Position numbers and translations under genes: made by a program. Below the pieces are notes generated by a model that was not told the origin of the DNA, ran no database searches, and saw only the letters and a list, made by a program, of their open reading frames with translations. Source: Syntrophaceae bacterium UBA6078 (GTDB lineage: Bacteria > Desulfobacterota > Syntrophia > Syntrophales > UBA2210). Taken from it: a stretch of DNA of 64,000 nucleotides. Below are positions 43,554 through 53,390 of this stretch, one piece after another. The stretch spans positions 1-64,000 of the forward strand of contig DIXO01000066.1 of assembly GCA_002428735.1 (NCBI GenBank), given 5' to 3'. Numbering within the stretch: the stretch's first letter is position 1; each line of letters starts with the position of its first letter.

Positions 43554-44371
43554 AGGCGTTCCGAGGCCAACCGGATATCTTCAAAACCATATCGGACGAC
43601 GGGAAGCGCGCCGATCTGAAAGTGGCCAACCTCACGCTCTCCTTTGGGGGCGTGATGGCCCTGAACGACGTCAGCTTTGAGGTTCAGACGGGGGAATTGT
43701 TTTCCCTCATCGGCCCGAACGGCGCGGGGAAGACGAGTCTCCTGAATTGCCTGACCGGGTTTTACCGGCCACAGGCGGGGAGGATTGTCTTCAACGGCGA
43801 AGATATTACCGACCTGCCCACACACTCTCTCGTGAGCCGTGGCGTGGGCAGGACGTTTCAGAATATCGAGCTCTTTCCGGGTATGACGGTCCTCTCCAAC
43901 ATGCTCCTGGCACGCCATTCACACTGCAGGTACGGGCTGGGGGGTGCGCTTATGTTCCTTCCTTCTGTGCGCAGGGAGGAGATCCGCCACCGCGTCGTTG
44001 TTGAGGATCTGATAGATTTTCTTGAGATGCAGGCGATTCGCAAGAAGCCGGTCGGCTCATTGCCCTACGGGTTGCGTAAGCGGGTCGAACTGGGACGCGC
44101 CTTGGCACTCGAACCGAAACTCCTGGTTCTGGACGAGCCATTTGCGGGGATGAATCTCGAGGAAAAGGAGGATATGGTAAGATTCCTCGTAGAGCTGAAC
44201 CGCCAATGGGGACAGACGATGATACTGGTGGAGCACGACATGTCCATCGTGATGACCATATCCGAGAGAGTCATGGTCCTGAATTTCGGAGAGAAACTGG
44301 CCGAGGGAACCCCCGAGACTGTATTGAATAACCCGGAGGTTGTACGGGCATACCTGGGGGATACACAGTGA
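43550..44371 (+). CDS. livG: ABC transporter ATP-binding protein, LivG type
   Basis: 273 aa. Walker A GPNGAGKTS, signature region LPYGLRKRVELGRAL, Walker B KLLVLDEPFAGM. The usual LSGGQ is the divergent LPYGLRK seen in LivG proteins. Coupled by 4-bp overlaps to genes on both sides. The extra N-terminal 25 residues before the ATPase fold are unremarkable. Confidence 0.9.
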   Translation: MKAFRGQPDIFKTISDDGKRADLKVANLTLSFGGVMALNDVSFEVQTGELFSLIGPNGAGKTSLLNCLTGFYRPQAGRIVFNGEDITDLPTHSLVSRGVGRTFQNIELFPGMTVLSNMLLARHSHCRYGLGGALMFLPSVRREEIRHRVVVEDLIDFLEMQAIRKKPVGSLPYGLRKRVELGRALALEPKLLVLDEPFAGMNLEEKEDMVRFLVELNRQWGQTMILVEHDMSIVMTISERVMVLNFGEKLAEGTPETVLNNPEVVRAYLGDTQ

Positions 44372-46296
44372 ACGGGGAAACTCAGGTACAAAACACAAGG
44401 CCCGAGGCAGGGCTTACCCTCCCGCAGATTCTCATGCGGCAGTCGCAGCGATTCGGAGATCGCGTCGCCATCCGGGAGAAGGCATATGGAATATGGCAAT
44501 CGTACACGTGGCGGGACTATCTGACATTTGTAAAAAGGGTGGGGTTGGGCCTCTATTCCTTGGGGATGAAAAGAGGGGATCAGATCGGGATTATCATGGA
44601 CAACCACCCGGAATGGCTTTTCAGTCAGGTGGGAGGGCAGGCCTTCGGCGCTGTGATGGTCAATCTCTTTACCTCGGCCATCAGCAGTGAGATAGCGGGG
44701 ACCCTGAACCGAATCAATGCTGTCTATGTCATTGCCCAGGATCAGGAGCAGACGGATAAACTTCTGGAGATGCGGGACAGCCTTGGGGATGTGCGGAAGG
44801 TCATCTATGTGGACCGGACGGGTATGAGCGATTACCGAAACAATGACTGGCTTATCAGCTTTGCCGACCTGCTGGAGATGGGGAAGGCGCTGGATGCGAA
44901 AGATCCGGAGCTTTTTCACCATGAACTGGAAAAAGGAAGACCGGACGATATTGCTCTCATGATCATGACATCGGGAACGACCGGAATCTCCAAACTGGCC
45001 ATGATGGCTCACAACAACTTTACGGAGATGGCCGCAAGCTGGCTGGAGACGCTCCCTCAGGGGGTGGAAGTGGACTGGCTGTCCATGTCCCCTCCCGCGT
45101 GGATCGTTGACCAGATGTGGGTGGGTGTTTCTCTCGTGGGGGGGATGTCAATGAACTTTCCCGAAACCCACGAGACGGTCATGGAGGATTTTCGCGAACT
45201 GGGCCCTTCAATTATCATTACCTCATCGCGGTTCTGGGAAGATCTTGCTTCCACCATCCGGGTCAAGATAGGGGATGCCGGGCCGGTACGGAGGAGACTT
45301 TTCCATATTGCGGAACGTATCGGCGGCAGGGCAACCGATCTGGAATCGCGGAGAGAGGAGATTGGTCCTTTCCTGAAATGCGCCCGATGGCTATCCTCTG
45401 TCGCAATCTTCCGCCCCCTCCTGGACAGGATCGGCTGTTCACGATTCCACAGTGCTTTCACGGGGGGACATCCCATCAGTCCCGATGTGATCCGTTTTTT
45501 CCGTTCCCTGGGGTTAAATCTTAAACAATGTTATGGTCTCACTGAATCGGGGGGGATCTTCCAGGTCCAGCCCGATAATGAAATCAAGGCCGAGACGGTT
45601 GGCAGACCCCTGACCGGCATGGAGTTGAAGATCTCCGAGGATCAGGATGTGCTTCTCTCCAGCAAGACGGTATTCAGGGGATATTACAACGATTTCGAGG
45701 CTACGAATGCCGCCTTCACTGACGGCTGGCTGAGGACTGGTGACGCGGGCTATCTCGATGATGATGGACACCTCGTCATTATCGGCAGACGGGAGGAGAT
45801 CATCAGGAACAAACAGGGAGAGGCCTTTTCCCCTGATTTCATCGAAACACGCTTGAAGTTCAGCCCCTACATACGGGAGGCGGTTACCTTCGGCGAGGGG
45901 CGCCCCTACATTACCGCCCTGATCAATATCGACATGGGGAATGTGGGCAGCTGGGCGGAGGAACTGATGATTCCCTATACCACTTACACGGATCTCTCTC
46001 AGCGGCCGGAGGTGGAAGAACTGGTGACCCGAGAGATCAGCGAGGTCAATGAACGGCTCCCCGACGCAATGAAGATCCGGCGGTTCATTCTCCTTTACAA
46101 GCTGCTCGATGCCGATGATGAAGAGCTCACGCGAACGGGAAAGGTGAGAAGAAGATTTGTCTATGGCCTCTATCTGAAGCTCATCAATGCCATGTATGAA
46201 GACGAAGACGCCCTGGATGTGAAGACAACGGTCCGGTACCGGAACGGACAGGTGGGGACGCTGGAAACCCGGGTGCGTATACTGAAACTTGATTGA
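44368..46296 (+). CDS. AMP-forming long-chain acyl-CoA ligase within the ABC operon
   Basis: 642 aa, the long form of the family. Start GTG overlaps livG stop by 4 bp. Signatures: ALMIMTSGTTGISKLAMMAH (AMP-binding P-loop, where Lys precedes Leu), NLKQCYGLTESGGIFQVQPD (A5), WLRTGDAGYLDDDGH (A7). The central insert and C-terminus fit long-chain acyl-CoA synthetases. Probably activates the acid brought in by the surrounding importer, a common arrangement in this bacterial group. Substrate unknown. Confidence 0.9.
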   Translation: MNGETQVQNTRPEAGLTLPQILMRQSQRFGDRVAIREKAYGIWQSYTWRDYLTFVKRVGLGLYSLGMKRGDQIGIIMDNHPEWLFSQVGGQAFGAVMVNLFTSAISSEIAGTLNRINAVYVIAQDQEQTDKLLEMRDSLGDVRKVIYVDRTGMSDYRNNDWLISFADLLEMGKALDAKDPELFHHELEKGRPDDIALMIMTSGTTGISKLAMMAHNNFTEMAASWLETLPQGVEVDWLSMSPPAWIVDQMWVGVSLVGGMSMNFPETHETVMEDFRELGPSIIITSSRFWEDLASTIRVKIGDAGPVRRRLFHIAERIGGRATDLESRREEIGPFLKCARWLSSVAIFRPLLDRIGCSRFHSAFTGGHPISPDVIRFFRSLGLNLKQCYGLTESGGIFQVQPDNEIKAETVGRPLTGMELKISEDQDVLLSSKTVFRGYYNDFEATNAAFTDGWLRTGDAGYLDDDGHLVIIGRREEIIRNKQGEAFSPDFIETRLKFSPYIREAVTFGEGRPYITALINIDMGNVGSWAEELMIPYTTYTDLSQRPEVEELVTREISEVNERLPDAMKIRRFILLYKLLDADDEELTRTGKVRRRFVYGLYLKLINAMYEDEDALDVKTTVRYRNGQVGTLETRVRILKLD

Positions 46297-46313
46297 GACG
46301 GGAGTACTGTCCT

Positions 46314-47192
46314 ATGGATTTTTTTATCCAGCTTTTGGTGAACGGTCTGAGTATCGGATTTCTGTACGGTCTGGCGGCTATGGGATTCGTCATGATCTTC
46401 AAATCCTCCAGCGTGCTGAACTTTGCGCACGGAGAGCTGATGGCTTTGGGGGCGTTTGTCTTTCTGGTTCTCATCGGATGGGCGGAACTCCCCGTATACT
46501 TGGCCTTTCCCCTGACCCTTGTCTTCTGTTTTGTCCTCGGTTTTGTGGTAGAAAGGCTTTTTCTGAGGCCCCTCATCGGAGAACCGCTCATCTATGTCAT
46601 CATGCTTACAGTGGGGCTGGCGTCCATGTTCAAGGGAGCCATGCTGCTCATATGGGGGGGGAATCTCTATACCTTTCCCGACTTTCTCCCGGAAGGGCTG
46701 GCCATCCAGTGGGGGAGCGTGAACATACCCCCCGTGTACGCTGTGTCAATCGTCATCGGACTGATATTCCTCATGCTCTTTGGTCTTTTTTTCAAATACT
46801 CCTCCCAGGGGATCTATATGCGATCGGTGGCGGACAACCAGCCGGCTGCTCTCTCTCTGGGAGTGCACGTGCGCAAGGTCTTTGCCCTTTCCTGGGCTAT
46901 CGCCGCCCTCGTGGCGGGGATGAGCGGGATTGTTCTCGGCATCATTAACGGTATCAACGTCCATGATCTGTCGTCCATCGGCCTCAAGGTCTTTCCCGTG
47001 GTCATCCTGGGAGGGTTGGACAGTATCGGCGGAGCGGTGATCGGGGGGATCATTATCGGTCTCCTTGAGACCTTTACTGGCGGGTACCTGTCCACGTCGC
47101 TGCGGGATGTCGTTCCTTATATCGTTCTGGTGTTCATCCTGATGGTAAAGCCCTATGGCCTCTTCGGCCTGGTGGAGATCGAAAGAGTCTGA
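46314..47192 (+). CDS. livH: ABC transporter permease, LivH type
   Basis: 292 aa from ATG 46314. Eight or so membrane helices; FLYGLAAMGFVMIFKSSSVLNFAHG is the LivH hallmark near the start and GGLDSIGGAVIGGIIIGLLE near residue 225. Forms the membrane channel with LivM. Last base shared with the first base of livM. Confidence 0.9.
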   Translation: MDFFIQLLVNGLSIGFLYGLAAMGFVMIFKSSSVLNFAHGELMALGAFVFLVLIGWAELPVYLAFPLTLVFCFVLGFVVERLFLRPLIGEPLIYVIMLTVGLASMFKGAMLLIWGGNLYTFPDFLPEGLAIQWGSVNIPPVYAVSIVIGLIFLMLFGLFFKYSSQGIYMRSVADNQPAALSLGVHVRKVFALSWAIAALVAGMSGIVLGIINGINVHDLSSIGLKVFPVVILGGLDSIGGAVIGGIIIGLLETFTGGYLSTSLRDVVPYIVLVFILMVKPYGLFGLVEIERV

Positions 47193-48262
47193 TGAGAAAA
47201 CTGCATTTTCACCCCTGTGGTAATTTTAATGATCGTTACGAGCAGGAGCTCACGATCTTCGAAACGGATTTCGGACGAACCGCCGTTCTGGCCGGGTTGC
47301 TGATATTGTTCGCTGTTGTCCCCTATGCCAGCAGCGCCTATTTTCTTTATATTCTCAACACAATCGCAATTATGTCCATAGCGGCGATCGGACTGAACAT
47401 TCTCATCGGCTTTACCGGGCAGCTTTCCTTGGGACACGGGGCTTTTTTCGGCGTGGGGGCTTACGCGGCCGCCATACTTGCAACGGACGCGGGGTTCCCC
47501 TTTCTCCTCGCAGTCCCCTGCGCGGGGGTGATTACCGCCTTGGTGGGGGTTCTCTTCGGACTGCCTTCGGGGAGACTGAAGGGTTTGTATCTCACGATCG
47601 CAACCCTTGCCGGGCAGTTCATCATCGAGTATCTCCTTGTTCACTGGGAGGGCCTCACCAGGGGGACCATGGGGATCGTTCTTCCCGAAGCCTCCATATT
47701 CGGCGTGGCCCTTGGCGGTGACCGATGTTTCTTCTATATAGCCTACGGAGCGCTCATCCTCATGACCCTCATTGCGGTCAATCTCATGAGGACACGGTAT
47801 GGAAGGGCCTTTGTGGCGATACGGGACAATGACCGGGCAGCAGAGGGGATGGGGATCCCCATATTCCCCTACAAGCTTCTGTCTTTCGCCATCAGCTCCT
47901 TTTACGCGGGATTCGCCGGAGCCCTCTGGGCATATTACATGGTGAGCATTACGACAGAACCATTCAATCTGGGCCTTTCTGTGGAGTATATCGCCATGGT
48001 CATCATCGGAGGGCTGGGGAGCATTACCGGTTCCATCTTCGGGGCGATTTTTATCACGGGATTGAACGAAGGATTGCGTTGGCTGACCGATATCCTGATG
48101 AGCACCAACATCCTGAGCGCCATAGGGCTTTCGATGGCGCCCCTGCGCGAACTGGCGTTCGGAACGGCGATTGTTCTCTTCATCCTTCTGGAGCCGCGGG
48201 GCTTGGCCGAGGTCTGGCGTATTATCCGTTCAAACTTCAGACTCTGGCCGTTTTCTTACTGA
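47192..48262 (+). CDS. livM: ABC transporter permease, LivM type
   Basis: 356 aa. About ten membrane helices; GLNILIGFTGQLSLGHGAFFG is the LivM hallmark near residue 66. An N-terminal extension of about 30 residues (HFHPCGNFNDRYEQELTI) precedes the first helix. Pairs with LivH. Confidence 0.9.
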   Translation: MRKLHFHPCGNFNDRYEQELTIFETDFGRTAVLAGLLILFAVVPYASSAYFLYILNTIAIMSIAAIGLNILIGFTGQLSLGHGAFFGVGAYAAAILATDAGFPFLLAVPCAGVITALVGVLFGLPSGRLKGLYLTIATLAGQFIIEYLLVHWEGLTRGTMGIVLPEASIFGVALGGDRCFFYIAYGALILMTLIAVNLMRTRYGRAFVAIRDNDRAAEGMGIPIFPYKLLSFAISSFYAGFAGALWAYYMVSITTEPFNLGLSVEYIAMVIIGGLGSITGSIFGAIFITGLNEGLRWLTDILMSTNILSAIGLSMAPLRELAFGTAIVLFILLEPRGLAEVWRIIRSNFRLWPFSY

Positions 48263-48271
48263 GAGGGAGTC

Positions 48272-49075
48272 ATGCAAGAAGATACTCTGCTCCAATTGAA
48301 CAATATCAGCGTTGTGTACTCGGATGTCATCCAGGTCCTGAAGGGTGTTTCCCTTGCTGTTACAGAGAAGCACATCGCTTGCCTTCTCGGAAGCAACGGG
48401 GCCGGTAAAACAACCACATTAAAAGCCATATCAGGGCTCCTGAAGACGGAAAACGGAAAGGTGACGGACGGCGATATCGTCTATGAAAAAGCACTTATCC
48501 AGAATTCTCCTCCCGAAGCCATAACCCGCCGGGGTATCATCCAGGTTCTCGAAGGGAGACAGCCTTTCAAGTATCTGACCATAGAGGAAAATCTTCGAGT
48601 CGGCACGGCCACCAGGTGGGGAAAGCCATACGGGAAAGACCTGGAAATGATCTACGATTATTTTCCACCTCTCAGGAAGAGGCGCAAAACCCTGGCCGGA
48701 TACTGCAGCGGAGGCGAACTGCAGATGCTGGTCATGGGCCGCGCCCTGATGGCCCACCCGAAGCTGCTCCTGCTGGACGAGCCCTCGCTGGGACTCGCGC
48801 CCCTGGTGGTGAAAGAGATATTCGATATCATCGAGAGGATCAACCGCGAGCAGGGGACCACGATTGTTCTGGTTGAGCAGAACGCGAATATGGCGCTTCG
48901 GATAGCGCACTACGGGTACATCATGGAAAACGGCAGGATCGTTATGGAAGGTGAGGCCGCCGATCTGAAGAAAAATCCTGATATCAAAGAGTTTTATCTG
49001 GGTATGGGGGCGGGGGGAGACGCCAAGTCATACCGGGACGTCAAATCATACAAGAGGCGTAAACGGTGGCTGTAA
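48272..49075 (+). CDS. livF: ABC transporter ATP-binding protein, LivF type
   Basis: 267 aa. Walker A GSNGAGKTT, signature YCSGGELQMLVMGRALM, Walker B KLLLLDEPSLGLAP and the H-loop region VEQNANMALRIA. Start 9 bp after livM. Partner ATPase of LivG. The C-terminal tail after about residue 245 is basic and unremarkable. Confidence 0.9.
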   Translation: MQEDTLLQLNNISVVYSDVIQVLKGVSLAVTEKHIACLLGSNGAGKTTTLKAISGLLKTENGKVTDGDIVYEKALIQNSPPEAITRRGIIQVLEGRQPFKYLTIEENLRVGTATRWGKPYGKDLEMIYDYFPPLRKRRKTLAGYCSGGELQMLVMGRALMAHPKLLLLDEPSLGLAPLVVKEIFDIIERINREQGTTIVLVEQNANMALRIAHYGYIMENGRIVMEGEAADLKKNPDIKEFYLGMGAGGDAKSYRDVKSYKRRKRWL

Positions 49076-49130
49076 GAGCGAAGAATAAAGAGTAATGAAT
49101 ACAAAAGGGTAACTTGAGGGAGACGCTTTT

Positions 49131-50375
49131 ATGAGTACGTTTTTTGATGATCTGGAGGGGCGATCTGCGCTTCAGAGAAAGACGGACCAAAACCGGAGAT
49201 TGTCGGAGATGATTGCAGTCGCATACCGGCACTCCTCGCGGGTCAAAGAAACCATGGACGGGCTTGATCTGAAACCGCGGGATATTGCTTCTGTCGATGA
49301 CCTTGAAAAGCTCCCTGTTATCTCGCGGGAAGAATTGGTGGAACTTGAGCGCCGGGATCCTCCCTTCGGTGGATTGTGCGCCGCTGACGTGAATGTGGCC
49401 CGGATATTCACCTCACCGGGGCCCGTCTATGAACCGCACCTCGGAGAGGGACAGTTGTGGGCCAGGGGGTATTTCGCGGCTGGTTTTCGAAGAGGAGACC
49501 GGGTTCTGAATACCTTTTCATACCACATGGTGGCCGCGGGGCTGACCTTTCATGAGGGGCTTAGGGCCGTCGAAGCCACCGTGATTCCCTCCGGTACCTC
49601 GGGGACCGAAATGCAGGTGCAGCTTATACGGGATCTCGGCGTGACGGGATATACGGGTACGCCGAGCTTTCTGAATGCCATCATCGCGAAAGCGGAAGAG
49701 ATGGGGCATGCCTTCAGGGAGGATTTTCGTCTCCGCCGTGCGTCCTTCGTTGCTGAACCCCTCCAGCCCTCACTCAGGAAACGGTTCGAAGAGATCTACG
49801 GGATTGATACCTATCAGATGTACGGCGCGACTGAGGTTGGTGATATTGCGTACGAATGTTCCGCAAAGGAGGGATGGCATATTTGCGAGGATGTGATTGT
49901 CGAGATCGTGGATCCAGCTACGGGAAGGTCTGTCGAACCCGGTCAACTGGGTGAGGTTGTGGTGACCCGGCTGAACGATACCTTCCTTCTCTTCCGCTTC
50001 GGAACGGGAGATCTTTCACGCATCATACAGGATGGGTGCCCATGCGGAAGAACCGCCAGGAGACTGGGCGGTATCGCGGGAAGGGTAGGGGAAGCGGTCA
50101 AGGTCAGAGGGATGTTTATCGCGCCGAGCCAGGTGGCACGGGTGCGTGAGGCTTTTCCGCGGGTCACGTTTCAGGTGGTGGTCACACGGGAGAATTATCG
50201 TGATTTCCTTATCGTCGTGGTGGTGGATGATGAGGGGTATGGAGCCGTTGGGGACACGCGGTTCGGAGAACTGTTCCACTCGATCTGCGCCGTCCGGATA
50301 GACCGCATTGAAAAGGTGCAAGGAGGTTTGCATGAAGAGGGTAAACCTCTTATAGACAAGAGGGAATGGAAGTAG
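49131..50375 (+). CDS. PaaK-like CoA ligase (phenylacetate-CoA ligase family)
   Basis: 414 aa. Family features: start region with FFDDLEGRSALQRKTD, TSPGPVYEP in place of the usual SSGTTG loop, MYGATEVGDIAYEC (A5-like) and FRFGTGDLS (A7). It lacks the canonical SSGTTGxP phosphate loop, a feature of part of this family. Last gene of the ABC operon, 55 bp after livF. Acts on an aryl or related acid. Supports an aromatic or arylacetic substrate for the importer, but only by association. Confidence 0.82.
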   Translation: MSTFFDDLEGRSALQRKTDQNRRLSEMIAVAYRHSSRVKETMDGLDLKPRDIASVDDLEKLPVISREELVELERRDPPFGGLCAADVNVARIFTSPGPVYEPHLGEGQLWARGYFAAGFRRGDRVLNTFSYHMVAAGLTFHEGLRAVEATVIPSGTSGTEMQVQLIRDLGVTGYTGTPSFLNAIIAKAEEMGHAFREDFRLRRASFVAEPLQPSLRKRFEEIYGIDTYQMYGATEVGDIAYECSAKEGWHICEDVIVEIVDPATGRSVEPGQLGEVVVTRLNDTFLLFRFGTGDLSRIIQDGCPCGRTARRLGGIAGRVGEAVKVRGMFIAPSQVARVREAFPRVTFQVVVTRENYRDFLIVVVVDDEGYGAVGDTRFGELFHSICAVRIDRIEKVQGGLHEEGKPLIDKREWK

Positions 50376-50396
50376 CGAACCGCCAAAGGCACGGCG

Positions 50397-52118
50397 TCAG
50401 GATGCGGCTGCGTCCTTCAATTTGAGCTGTATGCCGCTCTTTCCGTTCCAGTTGTTTATCTGTGGGGTAAAGACGATATCAATCGTTGATTCGGACAGAA
50501 GATCCGCCAGGTGACCGCCGTCGAACCATATGGCGTCGCAGTACAGGGTATCGTCATGAACGCGTGCTTTCAGATGATTGTTTCCCACTGTTACGGAAGA
50601 GGATACCCGCACTTTCCTCGCGCAGAGGAGGGGTTCGGGGTTCATGCTTCCAAAGGGGGCCAGCATCTCCAACTGAGAGACGAGGGTGTAATCCAGCTCG
50701 TTAAAACCGCAGAGTGCATCTATGGTGGTGTGGGGAACCAGCCGTTCACCGCCCGTATCTTTGAGCACCGCGGCGCTCAACAGTGCCGAAAATTTTTCAA
50801 TATCCTCCTCCCGTATAGAAATTCCGGCCGCGAACCGGTGTCCCCCGTATGAAAGCAACAGAGAGGAACATCCGCTATCCAGTCCCTCATAGAGGTTGAA
50901 TTCGACGATGCTTCTTCCCGATCCCTTCCCTATACCGTCTTTTACGCTGATCAGTACGGCAGGCATGTAATACCGGTCCACCAGTTTCGATGCCACAATC
51001 CCTATGACGCCGGGGTGCCATGTGTGAGAAGAAAAAACGAGCGCATTGACCTTGTTAATATCAATAGTTGTGTCTATTTTTTCAAGCGCTTCATCAAGGA
51101 TAGCCCTCTCGATTTCGCGGCGTGTTCTATTATATGAATCAAGGCGTTCGGCAAGGAGTGCTGCCCTGCTTTCGTCCTCGGTGAGAAGGAGTTCAACTGC
51201 GTCTTCCGGCGAACCGATCCTGCCTGCGGCATTGATGCGCGGAATCAACCGAAATGCCGCTGTTTCTGAGCTGACACCCCTGTGACCGATATCGCTTGCC
51301 GCTATCAGAGCCTTGAGCCCGATCCGTTCGGTATTATTGACGATCCCGAGCCCTATTTTGGCGAGAATTCTGTTCTCATCGACGAGGGGTACGATATCTC
51401 CGATGGTTCCCATGGCAACAAGATCAAGATATTTCATGAGATTGGGATATTCCCTGCCTTTCCAGAAACCGAGATCTCGGAGCTTACCGCGCAGGGCGAT
51501 GAGGAGATTGAAGACCACCCCGACCCCGGCGAGGAATTTGAAAGGGAACGAACAGTCAGGATGATGGGGGTTGATAACGGCGCTGCAATCAGGAAGAAGG
51601 GAGGGAATTTCGTGATGATCGGTTACGATCACATCGATACCAAGGGAGGTGGCGTAGGCTATCTGCTCGTGATCTGAGATGCCGCAGTCGACCGTTACGA
51701 CCAGATTGACCCCCTTTTCTCTGAACCTGTCGATTGCCTCCCTGCTGAGACCGTACCCTTCTTCGACCCGCCCCGGAATATAGTAGTCTGTCCGGTCATG
51801 GATTTCCCTGAGAAACTTTACGAGTATTGCCGTTGAGGTAATACCGTCGGCGTCGTAATCTCCGTAGACCATGACCTTTTCCTTGTTGAAAATTGCCTTT
51901 ATCAGCCGGTCCACTCCCTCATGCATGTCTTTCATGAGGAAGGGGTTGTGGAGGTGTTCCAGAGAGGGGAAAAGGAACCTTTTCGCGTCATCGGGGTTCG
52001 TGATGCCGCGGTTGAGCAGTATCTGTGATATAATTGGGCTGATCCCCAGTTCCCTGGTGATGAGAGATTCAGCTTTTTTCTGTGTGTCGGGGAATTTCCA
52101 GCGGGTGGTTGGCAGCAT
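50397..52118 (-). CDS. recJ: Single-stranded-DNA-specific exonuclease RecJ
   Basis: 573 aa. DHH phosphoesterase motifs: YGDYDADGITSTAIL, VTVDCGISD and VIVTDHHEI, then DHHA1 region with SYGGHRFAAGISI and the C-terminal OB-type domain. Normal length. Degrades 5'-ended single strands in recombination and repair. Convergent with the PaaK-like gene and divergent from the DUF4911 gene. Confidence 0.93.
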   Translation of the reverse strand: MLPTTRWKFPDTQKKAESLITRELGISPIISQILLNRGITNPDDAKRFLFPSLEHLHNPFLMKDMHEGVDRLIKAIFNKEKVMVYGDYDADGITSTAILVKFLREIHDRTDYYIPGRVEEGYGLSREAIDRFREKGVNLVVTVDCGISDHEQIAYATSLGIDVIVTDHHEIPSLLPDCSAVINPHHPDCSFPFKFLAGVGVVFNLLIALRGKLRDLGFWKGREYPNLMKYLDLVAMGTIGDIVPLVDENRILAKIGLGIVNNTERIGLKALIAASDIGHRGVSSETAAFRLIPRINAAGRIGSPEDAVELLLTEDESRAALLAERLDSYNRTRREIERAILDEALEKIDTTIDINKVNALVFSSHTWHPGVIGIVASKLVDRYYMPAVLISVKDGIGKGSGRSIVEFNLYEGLDSGCSSLLLSYGGHRFAAGISIREEDIEKFSALLSAAVLKDTGGERLVPHTTIDALCGFNELDYTLVSQLEMLAPFGSMNPEPLLCARKVRVSSSVTVGNNHLKARVHDDTLYCDAIWFDGGHLADLLSESTIDIVFTPQINNWNGKSGIQLKLKDAAAS

Positions 52119-52228
52119 GTTTTTCTATTCCGATCAATGTAGTTTTTGACTATAGTCAAGGCAGCAGGCCGTGTCAAGGGAAGGATTTATTTCTTGATGT
52201 TTTGCGGATCGTATATTATCAATAAAAA

Positions 52229-52465
52229 ATGAAGAAAAGGGAAATGTTGCTACGGGACCTTCGATTAAGCCGCAGGGATATCGCCTATCTCAAATACATT
52301 CTCGAAGGATATGAAGGGCTTGCGACCGTCACAACGACCCACAGAGGTGAACCGGCGGTACGTCTTTCCATCGCCCCTGACTTCAGTTCCGATGTTGACG
52401 GCATACTGGAAGCATTGCAGGGAGAGATCGAAATGTGCGAGATTGGTGGAGGAGAGAGAAAATGA
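52229..52465 (+). CDS. DUF4911 family small protein
   Basis: 78 aa. LSRRDIAYLKYILEGYEGLATVTT is typical of this small domain found widely in Desulfobacterota; function unknown. No clear SD before ATG 52229. Its stop overlaps the next gene's start (ATGA). Confidence 0.7.
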   Translation: MKKREMLLRDLRLSRRDIAYLKYILEGYEGLATVTTTHRGEPAVRLSIAPDFSSDVDGILEALQGEIEMCEIGGGERK

Positions 52466-52875
52466 AAAAAGGATATGGATATGTTCTGGGTATACTGTTT
52501 CTTCCCTTTATTCTCGGTATGGGATCCATGACGGGGAGCGGTACACCGGACAAGATCCCCGTTGCTGAAAAAAAATTCAATGCAACCTTCATCGATCAGA
52601 TGGATATCATCACCACGTGCACGGATGTGAGCATAGAAGGCAAGACCTATATTGAGGGAAGAAAAGGGAAGGGGGTATACACCATACCCTTCGAAGAAAT
52701 AGAGAGCGTAACCTTCCTGTCAAAAGGGGATGAACTCAGGGTGCGGGTACGTCTGAGAAATGAGAGTGCTGATGAGTTGATACTGGATGCCGACCGTAAG
52801 GCCTACGGCAGGACGGGGCACGGAACTTTTCAGATAGGCCTTGGCGACATCAAAAAAATGATACTCAAAAACTGA
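52462..52875 (+). CDS. Secreted uncharacterised protein
   Basis: 137 aa from ATG 52462 with GGAGGAGAGAG upstream. Signal peptide (about 1-22), then a beta-rich domain with ITTCTDVSIEGKTYIEGRKG and repeated Arg-rich strands. No family recognised. Coupled to the DUF4911 gene and followed by overlapping hairpins before rpmB. Confidence 0.65.
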   Translation: MKKGYGYVLGILFLPFILGMGSMTGSGTPDKIPVAEKKFNATFIDQMDIITTCTDVSIEGKTYIEGRKGKGVYTIPFEEIESVTFLSKGDELRVRVRLRNESADELILDADRKAYGRTGHGTFQIGLGDIKKMILKN

Positions 52876-52896
52876 TTTTGGGGATGTTTCTTTGTG

Positions 52897-52932
52897 CCCG
52901 TCTCAGCCGTCAGACGGGTGTCGGCTGTTTTT
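52897..52932 (+). terminator. Overlapping hairpins / terminator before rpmB
   Basis: CCCGTCT (52897-52903) with AGACGGG (52912-52918), and alternatively CAGCCG (52904-52909) with CGGCTG (52922-52927) followed by five T. The two stems share the loop region and may compete. It ends the transcript of the 52462 gene; rpmB converges here. Confidence 0.55.
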
Positions 52933-53128
52933 AGACGGCTTTTTTCACCGCTCCCGAACGCAGGCATCGGGTACAGACCCTCATCCTCTTGACCGTTCCT
53001 GTCTTGGGAACCAGAACCCGGAGTTTCTGGAGGTTGGGATACCAGACCTTCTTTGTCTTGTTGTTCGCATGGCTGACGCTGTTTCCCACAACGGGCCCCT
53101 TACCGCAAATCTCACACACTCGAGACAT
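52931..53128 (-). CDS. rpmB: 50S ribosomal protein L28
   Basis: 65 aa. [20 protein letters not shown] with zinc-type cysteines, then [12 protein letters not shown] at the end. Normal short L28. Its last codons lie next to the opposite-strand hairpins. Confidence 0.95.
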   Translation of the reverse strand: MSRVCEICGKGPVVGNSVSHANNKTKKVWYPNLQKLRVLVPKTGTVKRMRVCTRCLRSGAVKKAV

Positions 53129-53390
53129 AATAAACTCCCTTCTGAAAATCAGATCGGTTCATAGACGATAACGACTCTTTTTGCAAGCACTTTTTTGTAT
53201 TGCGCCTGCTTTTCATACTTCCGGGCGGAATTCCCCATAATTAAGTATACTGTCCCTGGAATTCCCAGGATGCGGCATAACCCTATGTACCAAAGAGGAA
53301 CTGACTGTCCGGGAAGAGGGTAACTTTTGCAACTGATTTATAACGGGGGAGATGATCGGGCCGCGCCAGCGGGTCTGATCAATCTCCATG

